53,308 bases of DNA, from positions 1-53,308 of the forward strand of contig SLOP01000017.1 of the NCBI GenBank assembly GCA_007132465.1. The letters are read 5' to 3'. Below the pieces are notes generated by a model. That model searched no databases and was not told where the DNA came from. It saw only the letters and a program-made list of their open reading frames with translations. The position numbers were made by a program, and so were the translations under genes. This document shows, piece after piece, positions 1 through 8,083 of this stretch (position 1 is the first letter of the stretch; every line of letters starts with the position of its first letter). This stretch comes from Candidatus Izemoplasma sp. Lineage in GTDB: Bacteria; Bacillota_I; Bacilli_A; Izemoplasmatales; Izemoplasmataceae.

Positions 1-335
1 AGCGTGTCGTCCTCCCCTTCGCGCTTGCAGATATCATAGGTCATCTCATGAAAAGGCAACACCGTTACCGCCGTGGTTTCGATTACACAGCGCGGCGTGC
101 CTTCCCAATCGGTGACGATGCTTAAATCGCCTGGTTTTGGTAGCGGCTCGCCTTCTTTTTCGAACGCATACAGGCTACTCGCGGTGGCTCGCTTTTGCCC
201 TTGGAGCACAAGGGCTAAGAGTTCGTTCGCCAACTTCTCACTCAGTTCAAAATGAAAAACATCGATGTATGTCGTGTTTGGTTCTCGACCTGTCGTTTTC
301 AAGAAGCGTTGCCAAAATGCGTCGATGTCATTCAT
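1..335 (-). CDS. ASCH-domain protein (COG4405/YhfF-like), C-terminus cut by window edge
   Basis: This reading frame starts with ATG at 335 and runs off the left edge, so only the first 111 residues are visible. An AAAGG ribosome binding site lies just upstream. The visible part has the pattern of ASCH/PUA-like proteins of the YhfF group: an N-terminal helix (MNDIDAFWQRFLKTTGR), then GQKRATASSLYAFE, then PLPKPGDLSIVTDWEGTPRCVIETT split by a turn, and a following EMTYDICKREGE segment. ASCH proteins are thought to bind RNA or modified nucleosides. The substrate of this branch is not known to me. The family call is fairly secure and the exact function is open. Confidence 0.75.
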   Translation of the reverse strand, partial: MNDIDAFWQRFLKTTGREPNTTYIDVFHFELSEKLANELLALVLQGQKRATASSLYAFEKEGEPLPKPGDLSIVTDWEGTPRCVIETTAVTVLPFHEMTYDICKREGEDDT

Positions 336-368
336 GGTAGCACCCTTTCTTTAGGTTTAGCATGATGA

Positions 369-1391
369 TTATACGCAGTACTTTGTTTTCCCTATGTGTT
401 CAAGGGCGGCGTTAAAGGTCGCCGCAAAATGCGCTAGGTTTTGCAGGGTATCATAGACTTTTTCTTTGCCGAAGACGTCGTGGATAATCCCCCATATGTC
501 GTTGCCGACGCTGTAGAGTCGGAGCTGTTTTAAGGCTGGGATGTCGGAGTTTGCTTGATTGTCGGTACGCGGGTTCATCCAATATGTTTGAAGGTCATGA
601 TGCAAATCTTCTTTCGTGTAACAACCATCACGAATGGCTTTAACGGTGGTTTTGACACGTCGCATGGCTTCGTCAAAATCGTCGCGCAGATAATCCCAGG
701 TCCACGCATCCAAGCCGACGTTGACCGGTCCATCGTAAATGGGTTTGGATAAAACACCTTCAGCGTTGTTGCAGTATTTAACCGCCAGGCCTTCCCCCGA
801 AAAATAAAGGTAAAACAGCGACTCCAACGGTAAGGTTTGCATGTCCATTTTGCTTAAGAGTTTGTTAAACCCGACATGATGAACCTCGTGAGCCAGCGAC
901 GCAGACAGCTCCTCGGGTGTTTTTTCTTTCACCAACTGTAAAAAATCAACATGCACGTGGTGCTGATGCACATACCCAAAGCTTGCGCCAATTCCCAACG
1001 TGAACACGACATGCACCTCCGCCAACGCAAGGTCATCAGGAAGCCCGGCTTTGGCAATGGCCGCTTGCTCATCAAGGGTATGTTGGTCAATGTTAAGCAT
1101 TGACAACGATGCCTCGTAGTGATCGACGTTTTCAAACGCATCCAGGTAACACCGATGATGTGCTTTTAAATGCATGTTGTCAATCTCATCCTCTGATAAT
1201 TCAGGAAACCTCACCATGTACTCACGATACACATCCTTAGTCACATTCGCCCCATAGCGCGTAAACTCAACGTGATAATCAGGATGGTCCAACAACACAT
1301 CAAGCGCTTTTTCATCGGGTTTTCCTTGCTTAAGTAATCGTAAGTGATGCATCATGGGTTGCACGGTGTCATAACGCAATGTTATTTTCAT
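369..1391 (-). CDS. putative zinc-dependent peptidase (DUF5700-like)
   Basis: 340 residues. The frame is open further upstream, to 1532, but ATG 1391 is preceded by AAGGAGAT, and a likely promoter at 1485-1513 lies inside the longer version, so I chose 1391. At residues 168-172 is HEVHH, a zinc-binding HExxH motif, within the context SLAHEVHHVG. A glutamate about 30 residues later, in SGEGLAVKYC, could be the third ligand. This is the layout of gluzincin-type peptidases such as the DUF5700 group. No signal peptide or membrane segment is visible, so it is probably cytoplasmic. Substrate unknown. The metallopeptidase fold is well supported, but the activity is inferred. Confidence 0.7.
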   Translation of the reverse strand: MKITLRYDTVQPMMHHLRLLKQGKPDEKALDVLLDHPDYHVEFTRYGANVTKDVYREYMVRFPELSEDEIDNMHLKAHHRCYLDAFENVDHYEASLSMLNIDQHTLDEQAAIAKAGLPDDLALAEVHVVFTLGIGASFGYVHQHHVHVDFLQLVKEKTPEELSASLAHEVHHVGFNKLLSKMDMQTLPLESLFYLYFSGEGLAVKYCNNAEGVLSKPIYDGPVNVGLDAWTWDYLRDDFDEAMRRVKTTVKAIRDGCYTKEDLHHDLQTYWMNPRTDNQANSDIPALKQLRLYSVGNDIWGIIHDVFGKEKVYDTLQNLAHFAATFNAALEHIGKTKYCV

Positions 1392-1484
1392 GCTTATCTC
1401 CTTTTTTGTTATGCATTCTCCTCGCTCACGCACGTTGCCTTGGCTTTGGTCCTCCACCATCGTTTTGTCTCCATCTTTACGTTT

Positions 1485-1513
1485 ATCATAGCACAACGTG
1501 GTGTCGGTTAACA
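1485..1513 (-). promoter_or_regulatory. putative promoter for the zinc peptidase gene
   Basis: On the minus strand, TATGAT at 1490-1485 is preceded by TGC (extended -10), and TGTTAA at 1513-1508 lies 17 bases upstream. Transcription from here would begin near 1478, which excludes the longer reading frame and supports the start at 1391. Confidence 0.45.
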
Positions 1514-1597
1514 CAGTAAAGAGCGATTTCAAATCTAATCACTTCGACGTTTGCGCATCCATCATTGTGCATTCTTATAACAATTTTAAAAAACTCA

Positions 1598-1606
1598 TGG
1601 TATTAT
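1598..1606 (+). promoter_or_regulatory. extended -10 promoter of the DUF2177-fakA/degV-DUF1295 operon
   Basis: TGGTATTAT, an extended -10 element, lies 30 bases upstream of the first gene of the operon. No convincing -35 box is present. The same TGG-prefixed -10 recurs at several other promoters in the window. Confidence 0.5.
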
Positions 1607-1636
1607 TTAAACAAGATACACACTTGAGGTGAAACG

Positions 1637-2038
1637 ATGAATACGATACTCATGTTTTTCATCACGTTTGGCGTCTTCCTAATCATTGATTTGATTTGGC
1701 TTGGCGTCATTGCACGGACGTTCTATCAGAACCAGATTGGCCATCTCATGGCCAAAAACGTCAACTGGATTGCCGCCATCAGTTTTTATGTGCTGTTTAT
1801 CATTGGACTGCTCGTTTTTGTGATTAATCCAGCCATCGCAGCCGATTCTGTTATTCGCGCCTTGCTTCTTGGTGGGTTTTTCGGTTTCATCGCCTACGCC
1901 ACCTACGACCTGACCAACCTCGCCACCCTCAAAGATTGGCCGTTGCTGGTGACTGTGGTCGACCTTGCCTGGGGCACAGCCCTCGGCGCCCTCACAAGCG
2001 GGCTCAGCTATTTGCTTATTCAAGCCCTGGTACTCTAA
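1637..2038 (+). CDS. DUF2177 family membrane protein
   Basis: 133 residues, with a GAGGTG ribosome binding site 5 bases upstream of ATG. It has four predicted membrane helices: about residues 3-25, 45-65, 72-90 and 105-130. Family-typical stretches are DLIWLGVIARTFY near the N-terminus and YATYDLTNLATLKDWP followed by VDLAWGT in the second half, which identify DUF2177 (COG4852). No activity is established for this family. It is the first gene of an operon with the FakA/DegV fusion 16 bases downstream, so a membrane-lipid connection is possible but only inferred from position. Confidence 0.85.
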   Translation: MNTILMFFITFGVFLIIDLIWLGVIARTFYQNQIGHLMAKNVNWIAAISFYVLFIIGLLVFVINPAIAADSVIRALLLGGFFGFIAYATYDLTNLATLKDWPLLVTVVDLAWGTALGALTSGLSYLLIQALVL

Positions 2039-2054
2039 ATCAAGGAGGTTTCTT

Positions 2055-3839
2055 ATGCACACACTCACCCTAGACCGTGAACGTTTTTACCGTTCGTTCA
2101 TGGCCGGCGCCCGTGAAGTCATCCGGCGCAAAGACCATCTCAACGACATCAACGTGTTTCCTGTCGCCGATGGCGACACCGGCACCAACCTCGCATCACT
2201 CATGCAAACCATTTTGAGCGAAAGCACGCTCACGCAATCCAACAAGCAAACGCTCGCAAGCATCGCCGATGCTGCGCTGATTGGCGCCCGCGGCAACTCC
2301 GGCATCATTTTTGCACAGTACTTTAACGGCTGGCTTGCCAACCTCGAAGACAAAGAGGCAATTACGCTAGCCGATTTTGCGGCATCCATTGACGCTGCCG
2401 TCCCCTACGCCTATGATGCCATCGAAACGCCGGTGGAAGGCACGATGATCACCTTGATGCGCGTCTTCGCCGAAACGCTCAACAAACTTAAAGACAACGT
2501 CGAAGATTTCGTCGACGCCCTCCAGCATGCGTTTGAGGCGTTAAGTGAAGCGTTACACAAAACCAAAGAAGCCATGAAACGCCTGCGCAACGCCGACGTG
2601 GTCGACGCCGGCGCTAAAGGTTTCGTCCATTTCATCGAAGGCTTCATGATGTACGTTAAGACCGGAGAAGATGACCTCGATGACCCCCTTGATGACGTGC
2701 CTGCCCCCAGGCGTACCGACCACGTCGACTTTGATGGTGAAACATACCGCTACTGCACCGAAGCGCTCATCAAAGGCAATTTACTTTCGCCAAACGATGT
2801 CAAGGCCGCCATGAAAGGCTTAGGCGATTCGCTGGTGGTGGCCGGAAACGAACGCACCTTGCGTCTGCATATCCACACCGACAAACCTCAAGACGTGTTT
2901 TACCGGCTACGTCCGTTTGGCTCGATTGTTGAACAAAAAGTCGATGACATGAAAAAACAACACGACATCGTGCATCACCGTAAACATAAGATCGCGCTGG
3001 TGACTGATTCAATCGCCGATGTGCCGCTTGCGTATGTTGACGACAAACAAATTCATGTCATTCCCATCAACTTGATCATCGAAGACTCCAACTATTACGA
3101 TAAACTCACCATCTCTTCAGACAATTTCTACCGTTTTATGGATGAACTAGCAACCTACCCTACCAGCGCCCAACCCAACCAAAAACAAGTTGAAAACTTC
3201 TTTTCATTTCTCTCCAGTTACTACGACGATATTCTTGTGTTGAGCGTTTCTTCAAAGATGAGCGGGACCTACAACGTGTTTATGCAGGCCGCTAAAACCC
3301 TCAAAAACACCAACACCAACATCGAAGTGGTGGATTCCCGCCAAAACTCAGGGGCCGAAGGCTTGCTGGTCACCAAAGCTCAAGAATGGATAGAGGCAGG
3401 AAAGAGCCTTCAAGACATAAAAGAAGGTTTGGAACGTATGCGCGGGAAAACCCGCATCCTTGTCTCTGTGAAAACACTGAAGTACATGGTGCGTTCGGGC
3501 CGTCTCAAAAAAACGACAGCGGTGGTTGGTAAAGTGCTCAACTTAAAACCGGTCGTCTCCATTGACGAAACGGGTGAAGGCATCATCTTAGACAAAGCGT
3601 TCTCGCTTGCCAAAGCAACGCAAAAAATTCACCGTCACATCGAACGGGTGCACGACGAAACGGGCATCGAGCGTTACGCCATCGTCCACGCTAACGCCCA
3701 AAATCGCGCCGACGAGTACGTCGAGCGCTTCACTGACGTCATTGGCAAACCTCCAGCCTACGTCATCGACATCTCTACCGTCGTCGCCATGAACGCCGGC
3801 ATCGGCACTGTCGCCATTGCCTACATGGAGGAGGAGTAA
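2055..3839 (+). CDS. FakA-like (DhaL) kinase fused to a DegV fatty-acid-binding domain
   Basis: 594 residues. Start ATG 2055 follows AAGGAGGT. Residues 1-200 are a DhaL/DAK2 nucleotide-binding domain with NVFPVADGDTGTN (Mg-ligand aspartates D39 and D41) and GARGNSGIIFAQ. Residues 225-305 match the middle domain of FakA/YloV (YRYCTEALI, RLHIHTDKP). From about 310 to the end is a DegV domain (KIALVTDSIADVP, KMSGTYN, YMVRSGRL, NLKPVV). In Firmicutes, FakA phosphorylates fatty acids presented by the separate DegV protein FakB, giving acyl-phosphate for phospholipid synthesis. Here carrier and kinase appear to be one chain, with DegV in the place of the usual FakA C-terminal domain. Function is inferred from these domains. 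It is cotranscribed with two membrane-protein genes. Confidence 0.88.
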   Translation: MHTLTLDRERFYRSFMAGAREVIRRKDHLNDINVFPVADGDTGTNLASLMQTILSESTLTQSNKQTLASIADAALIGARGNSGIIFAQYFNGWLANLEDKEAITLADFAASIDAAVPYAYDAIETPVEGTMITLMRVFAETLNKLKDNVEDFVDALQHAFEALSEALHKTKEAMKRLRNADVVDAGAKGFVHFIEGFMMYVKTGEDDLDDPLDDVPAPRRTDHVDFDGETYRYCTEALIKGNLLSPNDVKAAMKGLGDSLVVAGNERTLRLHIHTDKPQDVFYRLRPFGSIVEQKVDDMKKQHDIVHHRKHKIALVTDSIADVPLAYVDDKQIHVIPINLIIEDSNYYDKLTISSDNFYRFMDELATYPTSAQPNQKQVENFFSFLSSYYDDILVLSVSSKMSGTYNVFMQAAKTLKNTNTNIEVVDSRQNSGAEGLLVTKAQEWIEAGKSLQDIKEGLERMRGKTRILVSVKTLKYMVRSGRLKKTTAVVGKVLNLKPVVSIDETGEGIILDKAFSLAKATQKIHRHIERVHDETGIERYAIVHANAQNRADEYVERFTDVIGKPPAYVIDISTVVAMNAGIGTVAIAYMEEE

Positions 3840-3840
3840 C

Positions 3841-4638
3841 ATGCCTATTCTCACCTTGTGGTCTGCGCTCTTTGTGCTTGGGTATTTCTTTCTAGGCTTC
3901 GTGGTTGCCCAAGTCAAAAAAGACAACTCCCTTGTCGACACGCTGTGGGGACTGGGCTTCGTGCTGTTGGCGGCGTTTCTTCTCATCATCACCGAGGAAG
4001 TGCACCCTGCCGCCTACCTCATCAGTGGCCTCACCGCAATATGGGGGTTGCGTCTCTTCTTATACATCGGCATTCGAAACTTCAAACAACCCGAAGACTA
4101 CCGTTACCAAAACATGCGACGCACCTGGCAAACGAAGCCTGGACCGCTTTGGTTACAGGCGCTTATTAAAGTCTTTTTGACCCAAGCGATTTTTCAATAC
4201 ATCATCGCCCTTCCCATCATGTTCATCCATGCCTATCCGCTTGACACAATACCTACCCTTGGCCTCGTTGGCATCATTGTCGGTCTTGGGGCGTGGGTTG
4301 TCGGGTTCGTGTTTGAGGCAGTGGGTGATGCCCAGTTAAAACGCTTTAAAGCGCGTCCCGAAAACAAAGGAAAAATCATGGATGAAGGCCTCTGGCAATA
4401 CACTCGCCATCCCAACTATTTTGGCGAAGCCGCAATGTGGTGGGGCGTCGCCATTATTGCCGTCACTAACACCGCGGCGATTGGCCTTATCGCCCTTATC
4501 AGCCCGCTTGTGATGACGTGGTTGCTGCGGTATGTTTCAGGGGTTCCTCTGCTTGAGGAGAAATTGAAAGAGAAACCCGGTTTTGAAGCATACGCCGCAC
4601 GCACGAGCGTGTTCATTCCTTGGCCACCGAAAAAATAA
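3841..4638 (+). CDS. DUF1295 family membrane protein (steroid 5-alpha-reductase-like)
   Basis: 265 residues, starting one base after the stop of the fusion gene, with GGAGGAG just upstream, so translation is probably coupled. It has six or seven membrane helices. The family signature is clear: KKDNSLVDTLWGLGF near the N-terminus, the TM-flanked FEAVGDAQLKRFK, then the C-terminal GLWQYTRHPNYFGE and a PLLEEKLKEKPGFEAY motif, as in DUF1295 (COG3752) and the isoprenylcysteine-methyltransferase/5-alpha-reductase superfamily. HPNYFGE is the likely cofactor-site motif. The substrate is unknown; its position beside a fatty-acid kinase suggests lipid modification, but this is inference. Confidence 0.88.
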   Translation: MPILTLWSALFVLGYFFLGFVVAQVKKDNSLVDTLWGLGFVLLAAFLLIITEEVHPAAYLISGLTAIWGLRLFLYIGIRNFKQPEDYRYQNMRRTWQTKPGPLWLQALIKVFLTQAIFQYIIALPIMFIHAYPLDTIPTLGLVGIIVGLGAWVVGFVFEAVGDAQLKRFKARPENKGKIMDEGLWQYTRHPNYFGEAAMWWGVAIIAVTNTAAIGLIALISPLVMTWLLRYVSGVPLLEEKLKEKPGFEAYAARTSVFIPWPPKK

Positions 4639-4663
4639 ACGCACGGGCATCGTGCGTTTTTTT
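4639..4663 (+). terminator. intrinsic terminator of the 1637-4638 operon
   Basis: ACGCAC and GTGCGT form a 6-bp stem around a 7-base loop, immediately after the stop codon, followed by a run of seven T. Confidence 0.8.
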
Positions 4664-4787
4664 CACATCGTGGGCGTCGACTGACGGTTAGGCTTGCTCG
4701 ATTCGGTGCCGAAGTTACCAGCAATCGCTTGACACGCTCACACACAACGACTATAAAGAAAGTAACGACATGCATGAGGTGAAACCA

Positions 4788-5552
4788 ATGATGGCATTCA
4801 AAGCGTTTGTCGTGTTGACGTATGTGGTGATGATTGCGATGAACTTCATCGCCAATACGCTCCCCCTTGGTGGGCAAACCACCGGGGATATTTCCAACAA
4901 GTATCCCTCGCTGTTCACACCCGCTGGTTTCACGTTCTCCATCTGGGGTCTTATTTACGTGTTGCTTGCCGTGGCCGTATGGCGGCTTATCAGTACCCCT
5001 TCAGACACATTTGGTGCCGCGCACGCGTTAGTTGCGTGGGTGTTGATTATCTCCTCCATCTTCAACGTAGCTTGGCTAGTGGCGTGGCATCATGATCGCA
5101 TCGTGCTCTCGACAATCGTCATGATTGCGCTCTTCACCACGCTCGCTATCGGTTTCACTCAATCCCCCGGTGAATGGACCTCGATCCGTGTGGCACTGAG
5201 CGTGTATTTTGCATGGGTGAGCGTCGCCCTTATTGCGAATGTGGCCATCATGTTGGTGGCCCTGAACATGCCGTTGCTTGGTGTGCCGGCATCGTGTTGG
5301 CTAATCGGTGTGTTGTTGATTGGTCTTGGGCTGGCGACTGTGACCGTCCTAACGCAGCGTGACATGGTTTTTGGCCTTGTGTTCATCTGGGCATATGTGG
5401 GTATCTTCATCCGTCACGTCGCCCCCTTAGAACTCAACCGCGCATACCCGCTTGTCATCCTCACACTCGGGTTGGCGTTGGCGTTGCTTTCTGGTGTGTC
5501 GGCGCTGCGGTTTGCGCTCAACGGTTTTTCCTTGTTCGGACGTCGTTCATAA
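4788..5552 (+). CDS. TspO/MBR-related membrane protein
   Basis: 254 residues. An ATG at 4770 is also in frame, but the GAGGTG ribosome binding site at 4776-4781 lies after it and points to ATG 4788. The N-terminal part contains NTLPLGGQTTGDISNKYPS followed by LFTPAGFTFSIWGLIY, the signature of the longer tryptophan-rich sensory protein group related to TspO. Seven or more hydrophobic helices follow, some with charged ends (FIRHVAPLELNR). TspO proteins bind porphyrins and other hydrophobic ligands; the function of this longer branch is not established. It stands alone between terminators. Confidence 0.75.
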   Translation: MMAFKAFVVLTYVVMIAMNFIANTLPLGGQTTGDISNKYPSLFTPAGFTFSIWGLIYVLLAVAVWRLISTPSDTFGAAHALVAWVLIISSIFNVAWLVAWHHDRIVLSTIVMIALFTTLAIGFTQSPGEWTSIRVALSVYFAWVSVALIANVAIMLVALNMPLLGVPASCWLIGVLLIGLGLATVTVLTQRDMVFGLVFIWAYVGIFIRHVAPLELNRAYPLVILTLGLALALLSGVSALRFALNGFSLFGRRS

Positions 5553-5570
5553 AAGCACTGTTTTAGACCA

Positions 5571-5602
5571 TTGAAAAAGCCTTCAAACGAAGGCTTTTTC
5601 AA
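5571..5602. terminator. bidirectional terminator between convergent genes
   Basis: A perfect 14-bp inverted repeat (TTGAAAAAGCCTTC and its complement) with a 4-base loop. A-rich and T-rich arms serve both directions. It overlaps the last codons of the ABC ATPase gene. Confidence 0.85.
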
Positions 5603-6303
5603 TGCACTTTATCCATGTAGTTGCGCATCGCTCGGGTTGTTGGTGCGTCCATGATGGAAGGTGGTCCATGTTCAACAATCGCGCCGTGTTCCATGAAGAT
5701 GACATAATCGGCAAAATCCTTCACAAAACTGATAACATGGGTCGCAAACACAAAATCTTTCCCCAGATCACGCAGTTTCTTAACCGCCATCAACACTTCA
5801 TGGGTCAAAATTGGGTCTAGGCTTGCGGTCGGTTCGTCAAGGAAGATGACCTCGGGATTGAGCGCGAGGGCACGAGCGATGGACGCGCGCTGCGCCTGCC
5901 CACCCGACACATGTTTAGGCAGCTTGTGCATCTGATCGGCAAGTTGAAGCGCTTCAAGGTTTTGTCTAGCGATGTTCTTTGCTTCGCTTTTCGGGATGTT
6001 GCGGGTTTCTTCTAAAATCAAGGTGATGTTTCGCTCGAGCGTCAGGTGGGGGAAAAGATTGTGGTCTTGAAAGACAAAACCCACCCGCTCTTTATAGGCG
6101 CGCTCATTGATGTTTGTCCCGTTGACTCGAACCGTTCCTGTGGTCGGTTTTTCAATGCCTGAAAGCAATCGCAACAGCGTGCTTTTGCCTGATCCACTAA
6201 CCCCAATCAAGGCAATCGATGACACATCTTTTAGGGTGATGGTGAGGTCTTTAAGTACCTCAACATCGTATTCATGCCTCAGTCCTTGAATGTCGATGTT
6301 CAT
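5599..6303 (-). CDS. amino-acid ABC transporter ATP-binding protein
   Basis: 234 residues; ATG 6303 overlaps the permease stop as ATGA, with GGAG just upstream. A GTG at 6312 is the alternative start. All ABC ATPase motifs are present: Walker A GVSGSGKST, Q-loop FVFQDHNLFP, signature HVSGGQAQR, Walker B VIFLDEPTASLD and the switch histidine in FVFATH. Length and sequence match the polar amino-acid uptake (PAAT) ATPases such as GlnQ and ArtP. It powers the permease encoded just upstream, and forms an operon with permease and binding protein. Substrate cannot be read from sequence. Confidence 0.92.
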   Translation of the reverse strand: MNIDIQGLRHEYDVEVLKDLTITLKDVSSIALIGVSGSGKSTLLRLLSGIEKPTTGTVRVNGTNINERAYKERVGFVFQDHNLFPHLTLERNITLILEETRNIPKSEAKNIARQNLEALQLADQMHKLPKHVSGGQAQRASIARALALNPEVIFLDEPTASLDPILTHEVLMAVKKLRDLGKDFVFATHVISFVKDFADYVIFMEHGAIVEHGPPSIMDAPTTRAMRNYMDKVH

Positions 6304-7079
6304 GTGCTCCACCGCTTTTCAACGAACTGAATGATACGTGATAACGGCAAGGTAATCATCAGATACAACAACCACATGATGAAAAACGTCTCGATGTTGC
6401 GACCGGTGGTGTTGCTCAGGGCAAAAAGCTCGTAATATATTTCTCGCGTTCCAACGATGTGCAATAGCGCGCTGCCTTTAATAATCAATGAAAAATTGTT
6501 CATCAACGGGGCCATCAACGCCCGTATGACTTGTGGGATGATAATGTAGCGGTACCGTTGAAACGTCGTGAAGCCAAAAAGATCCATCGCTTGGTATTGA
6601 CCCTCGGGAATGCTTGAGAATGCCGCTCGGAAAATGTTGGTCATGTAAGGAGTGATATAGATGGTTAACCCCACGAGTCCAAATGTCTCCGGCCCGGCAA
6701 TGTTAAAAGAGGCACGAAACACATAGCCCATCATGAAAATCATGACCAAAAGCGGGGTGCCGTAGATGACCTCGGTGAACACGTCGGTAAACGCGCGTAA
6801 ATAACGCACGCGGCTAATGGAGAAAAAGTAAAACACCAACCCTAGCACCAAGCTGCCAATCAAGGCTATAAACGACACGGTCACGGTCGTCACAAACGCG
6901 CGTTGAATGATCGATGAGCGCAACCATATTTCATCAAAAGCTAGGGCGCGTTGTTGGCGAATGACGACCATAATGGCTAACCCGATAAACGTTAAGATAG
7001 CAAGCGCATAGTTCAGCAAGACGTGTAGACGCTCGCGTGATGTATCGCTCAATCGGGCAGCAGATTTGACAGCCTCCAC
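6300..7079 (-). CDS. amino-acid ABC transporter permease
   Basis: 259 residues if started at GTG 7079, which has GAGGAG 4 bases upstream; ATG 7091 is in frame but has no ribosome binding site. It has five or six membrane helices. The conserved PAAT permease region is clear: EVIYGTPLLVMIFMM, then AFSSIPEGQYQAMDLFG (EAA loop that contacts the ATPase), then IIPQVIRALMAPLMNNF and KGSALLHIVGTREI. It overlaps the ATPase by four bases and starts one base after the binding-protein stop. A single permease gene implies a homodimer. Confidence 0.92.
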   Translation of the reverse strand: MEAVKSAARLSDTSRERLHVLLNYALAILTFIGLAIMVVIRQQRALAFDEIWLRSSIIQRAFVTTVTVSFIALIGSLVLGLVFYFFSISRVRYLRAFTDVFTEVIYGTPLLVMIFMMGYVFRASFNIAGPETFGLVGLTIYITPYMTNIFRAAFSSIPEGQYQAMDLFGFTTFQRYRYIIIPQVIRALMAPLMNNFSLIIKGSALLHIVGTREIYYELFALSNTTGRNIETFFIMWLLYLMITLPLSRIIQFVEKRWST

Positions 7080-7080
7080 G

Positions 7081-7938
7081 TTACTCCTCATAGAGGAAGA
7101 AATCAATGCCATACCGGCCTAATATGGCCCGTATGTCATCGTCCCATCGCTCCCGTAACTGATCGTTGACACCACCCGGTTCGTCAAGACTCGCAATGAA
7201 CGCGTTGGCCAGATCGCGAAATTCGTCTTCGCCCTGCCGTATGCCCATGGCAATCGGGCTGATGTCAAATGGATCCCAAAGAATCAACGTCGTGTCAGGG
7301 TTCACGTTGTGATTGCGTGCCACAGGAGAGCCACTCATCATCAGGATATCGTCGTCGCCTTGAACGACGCGAGCGACGGCGCTTTCCAAGCCGGTCATTT
7401 GACGGACACGGCTTTGGGGAATGCCCAACTCTAGCGGCAGCGAATACGACACTTGTCCGGCAATGCCGACAAAGCTGGTCGTTTCAATCGCGAGCACATC
7501 CTCGGCGCTTGAGTCCTCTGTGATGCCGTTGGCATCAGCATAATCTTGGTTAACCAAGCCAATGATTCGATAATACATGTAAGGATCGCTGAAGTCAATC
7601 AGTTGCGCACGTTGCGGCGTGGCGCTCATCGATGCGATAATCACGTCGATGTCACCCAGAGTAAGCGCATCAATCAGGTTAGCAAAGTTCACGTTGACAA
7701 TCTCAACGTCACACCCGATAAACTCCCCAAACGCATGCGCAATGTCCACGCTGATGCCTTCGGGTTCATTGGTCTCGAGGTTACGCATTTCAAACGGTTC
7801 ATAAATCAAGTTCATGCCGACACGAAGCGGTCGGTCTTCTTCCACTCGGCAATCAAGTGCCGGTGTCACACGGCTACCACAGGCTCCCAACACCATGGTA
7901 AACACCAGCATCATTAAACCAATCCACGTTTTTCTCAT
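7081..7938 (-). CDS. amino-acid ABC transporter substrate-binding lipoprotein
   Basis: 285 residues; ATG 7938 has GGAGG at 7-base spacing, better than GTG 7941. The N-terminus is a lipoprotein signal with lipobox VLGAC and acylated Cys20. The mature part is a family 3 extracellular solute-binding protein: PLRVGMNLIYEPFEM, GISVDIAHAFGEFIG, DVIIASMSATPQRAQLIDFS, then a hinge and a second lobe ending in NDQLRERWDDDI. These binding proteins deliver polar amino acids to the PAAT permease. It is the first gene of the three-gene importer operon. Ligand not determined. Confidence 0.92.
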   Translation of the reverse strand: MRKTWIGLMMLVFTMVLGACGSRVTPALDCRVEEDRPLRVGMNLIYEPFEMRNLETNEPEGISVDIAHAFGEFIGCDVEIVNVNFANLIDALTLGDIDVIIASMSATPQRAQLIDFSDPYMYYRIIGLVNQDYADANGITEDSSAEDVLAIETTSFVGIAGQVSYSLPLELGIPQSRVRQMTGLESAVARVVQGDDDILMMSGSPVARNHNVNPDTTLILWDPFDISPIAMGIRQGEDEFRDLANAFIASLDEPGGVNDQLRERWDDDIRAILGRYGIDFFLYEE

Positions 7939-7973
7939 CACAGTTCCTCCACCTTCATTTGTTCTTATACTTT

Positions 7974-8002
7974 ATTGTATCGGAAGGGCGTCAGTCTGAC
8001 AA
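7974..8002 (-). promoter_or_regulatory. sigma-A-type promoter of the amino-acid importer operon
   Basis: TTGTCA (8002-7997) and TACAAT (7979-7974) are 17 bases apart, upstream of the binding-protein gene. A palindrome GTCAG-T-CTGAC at 7990-8000 overlaps the -35 box and could be an operator. Confidence 0.7.
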
Positions 8003-8028
8003 CCAATGCACTTAGAAAACGCCTACAT

Positions 8029-8060
8029 AAAAAGCGAACCGCTGTTGACTGTCCGCTTTG
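8029..8060 (-). terminator. weak terminator downstream of the MFS gene
   Basis: On the minus strand AAAGCG pairs with CGCTTT across a 17-base loop, followed by T residues. It is placed right after the MFS stop. The stem is short, so this is tentative. Confidence 0.4.
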
Positions 8061-8083
8061 TGTCCAATGTCTGTGCTTTTAGG

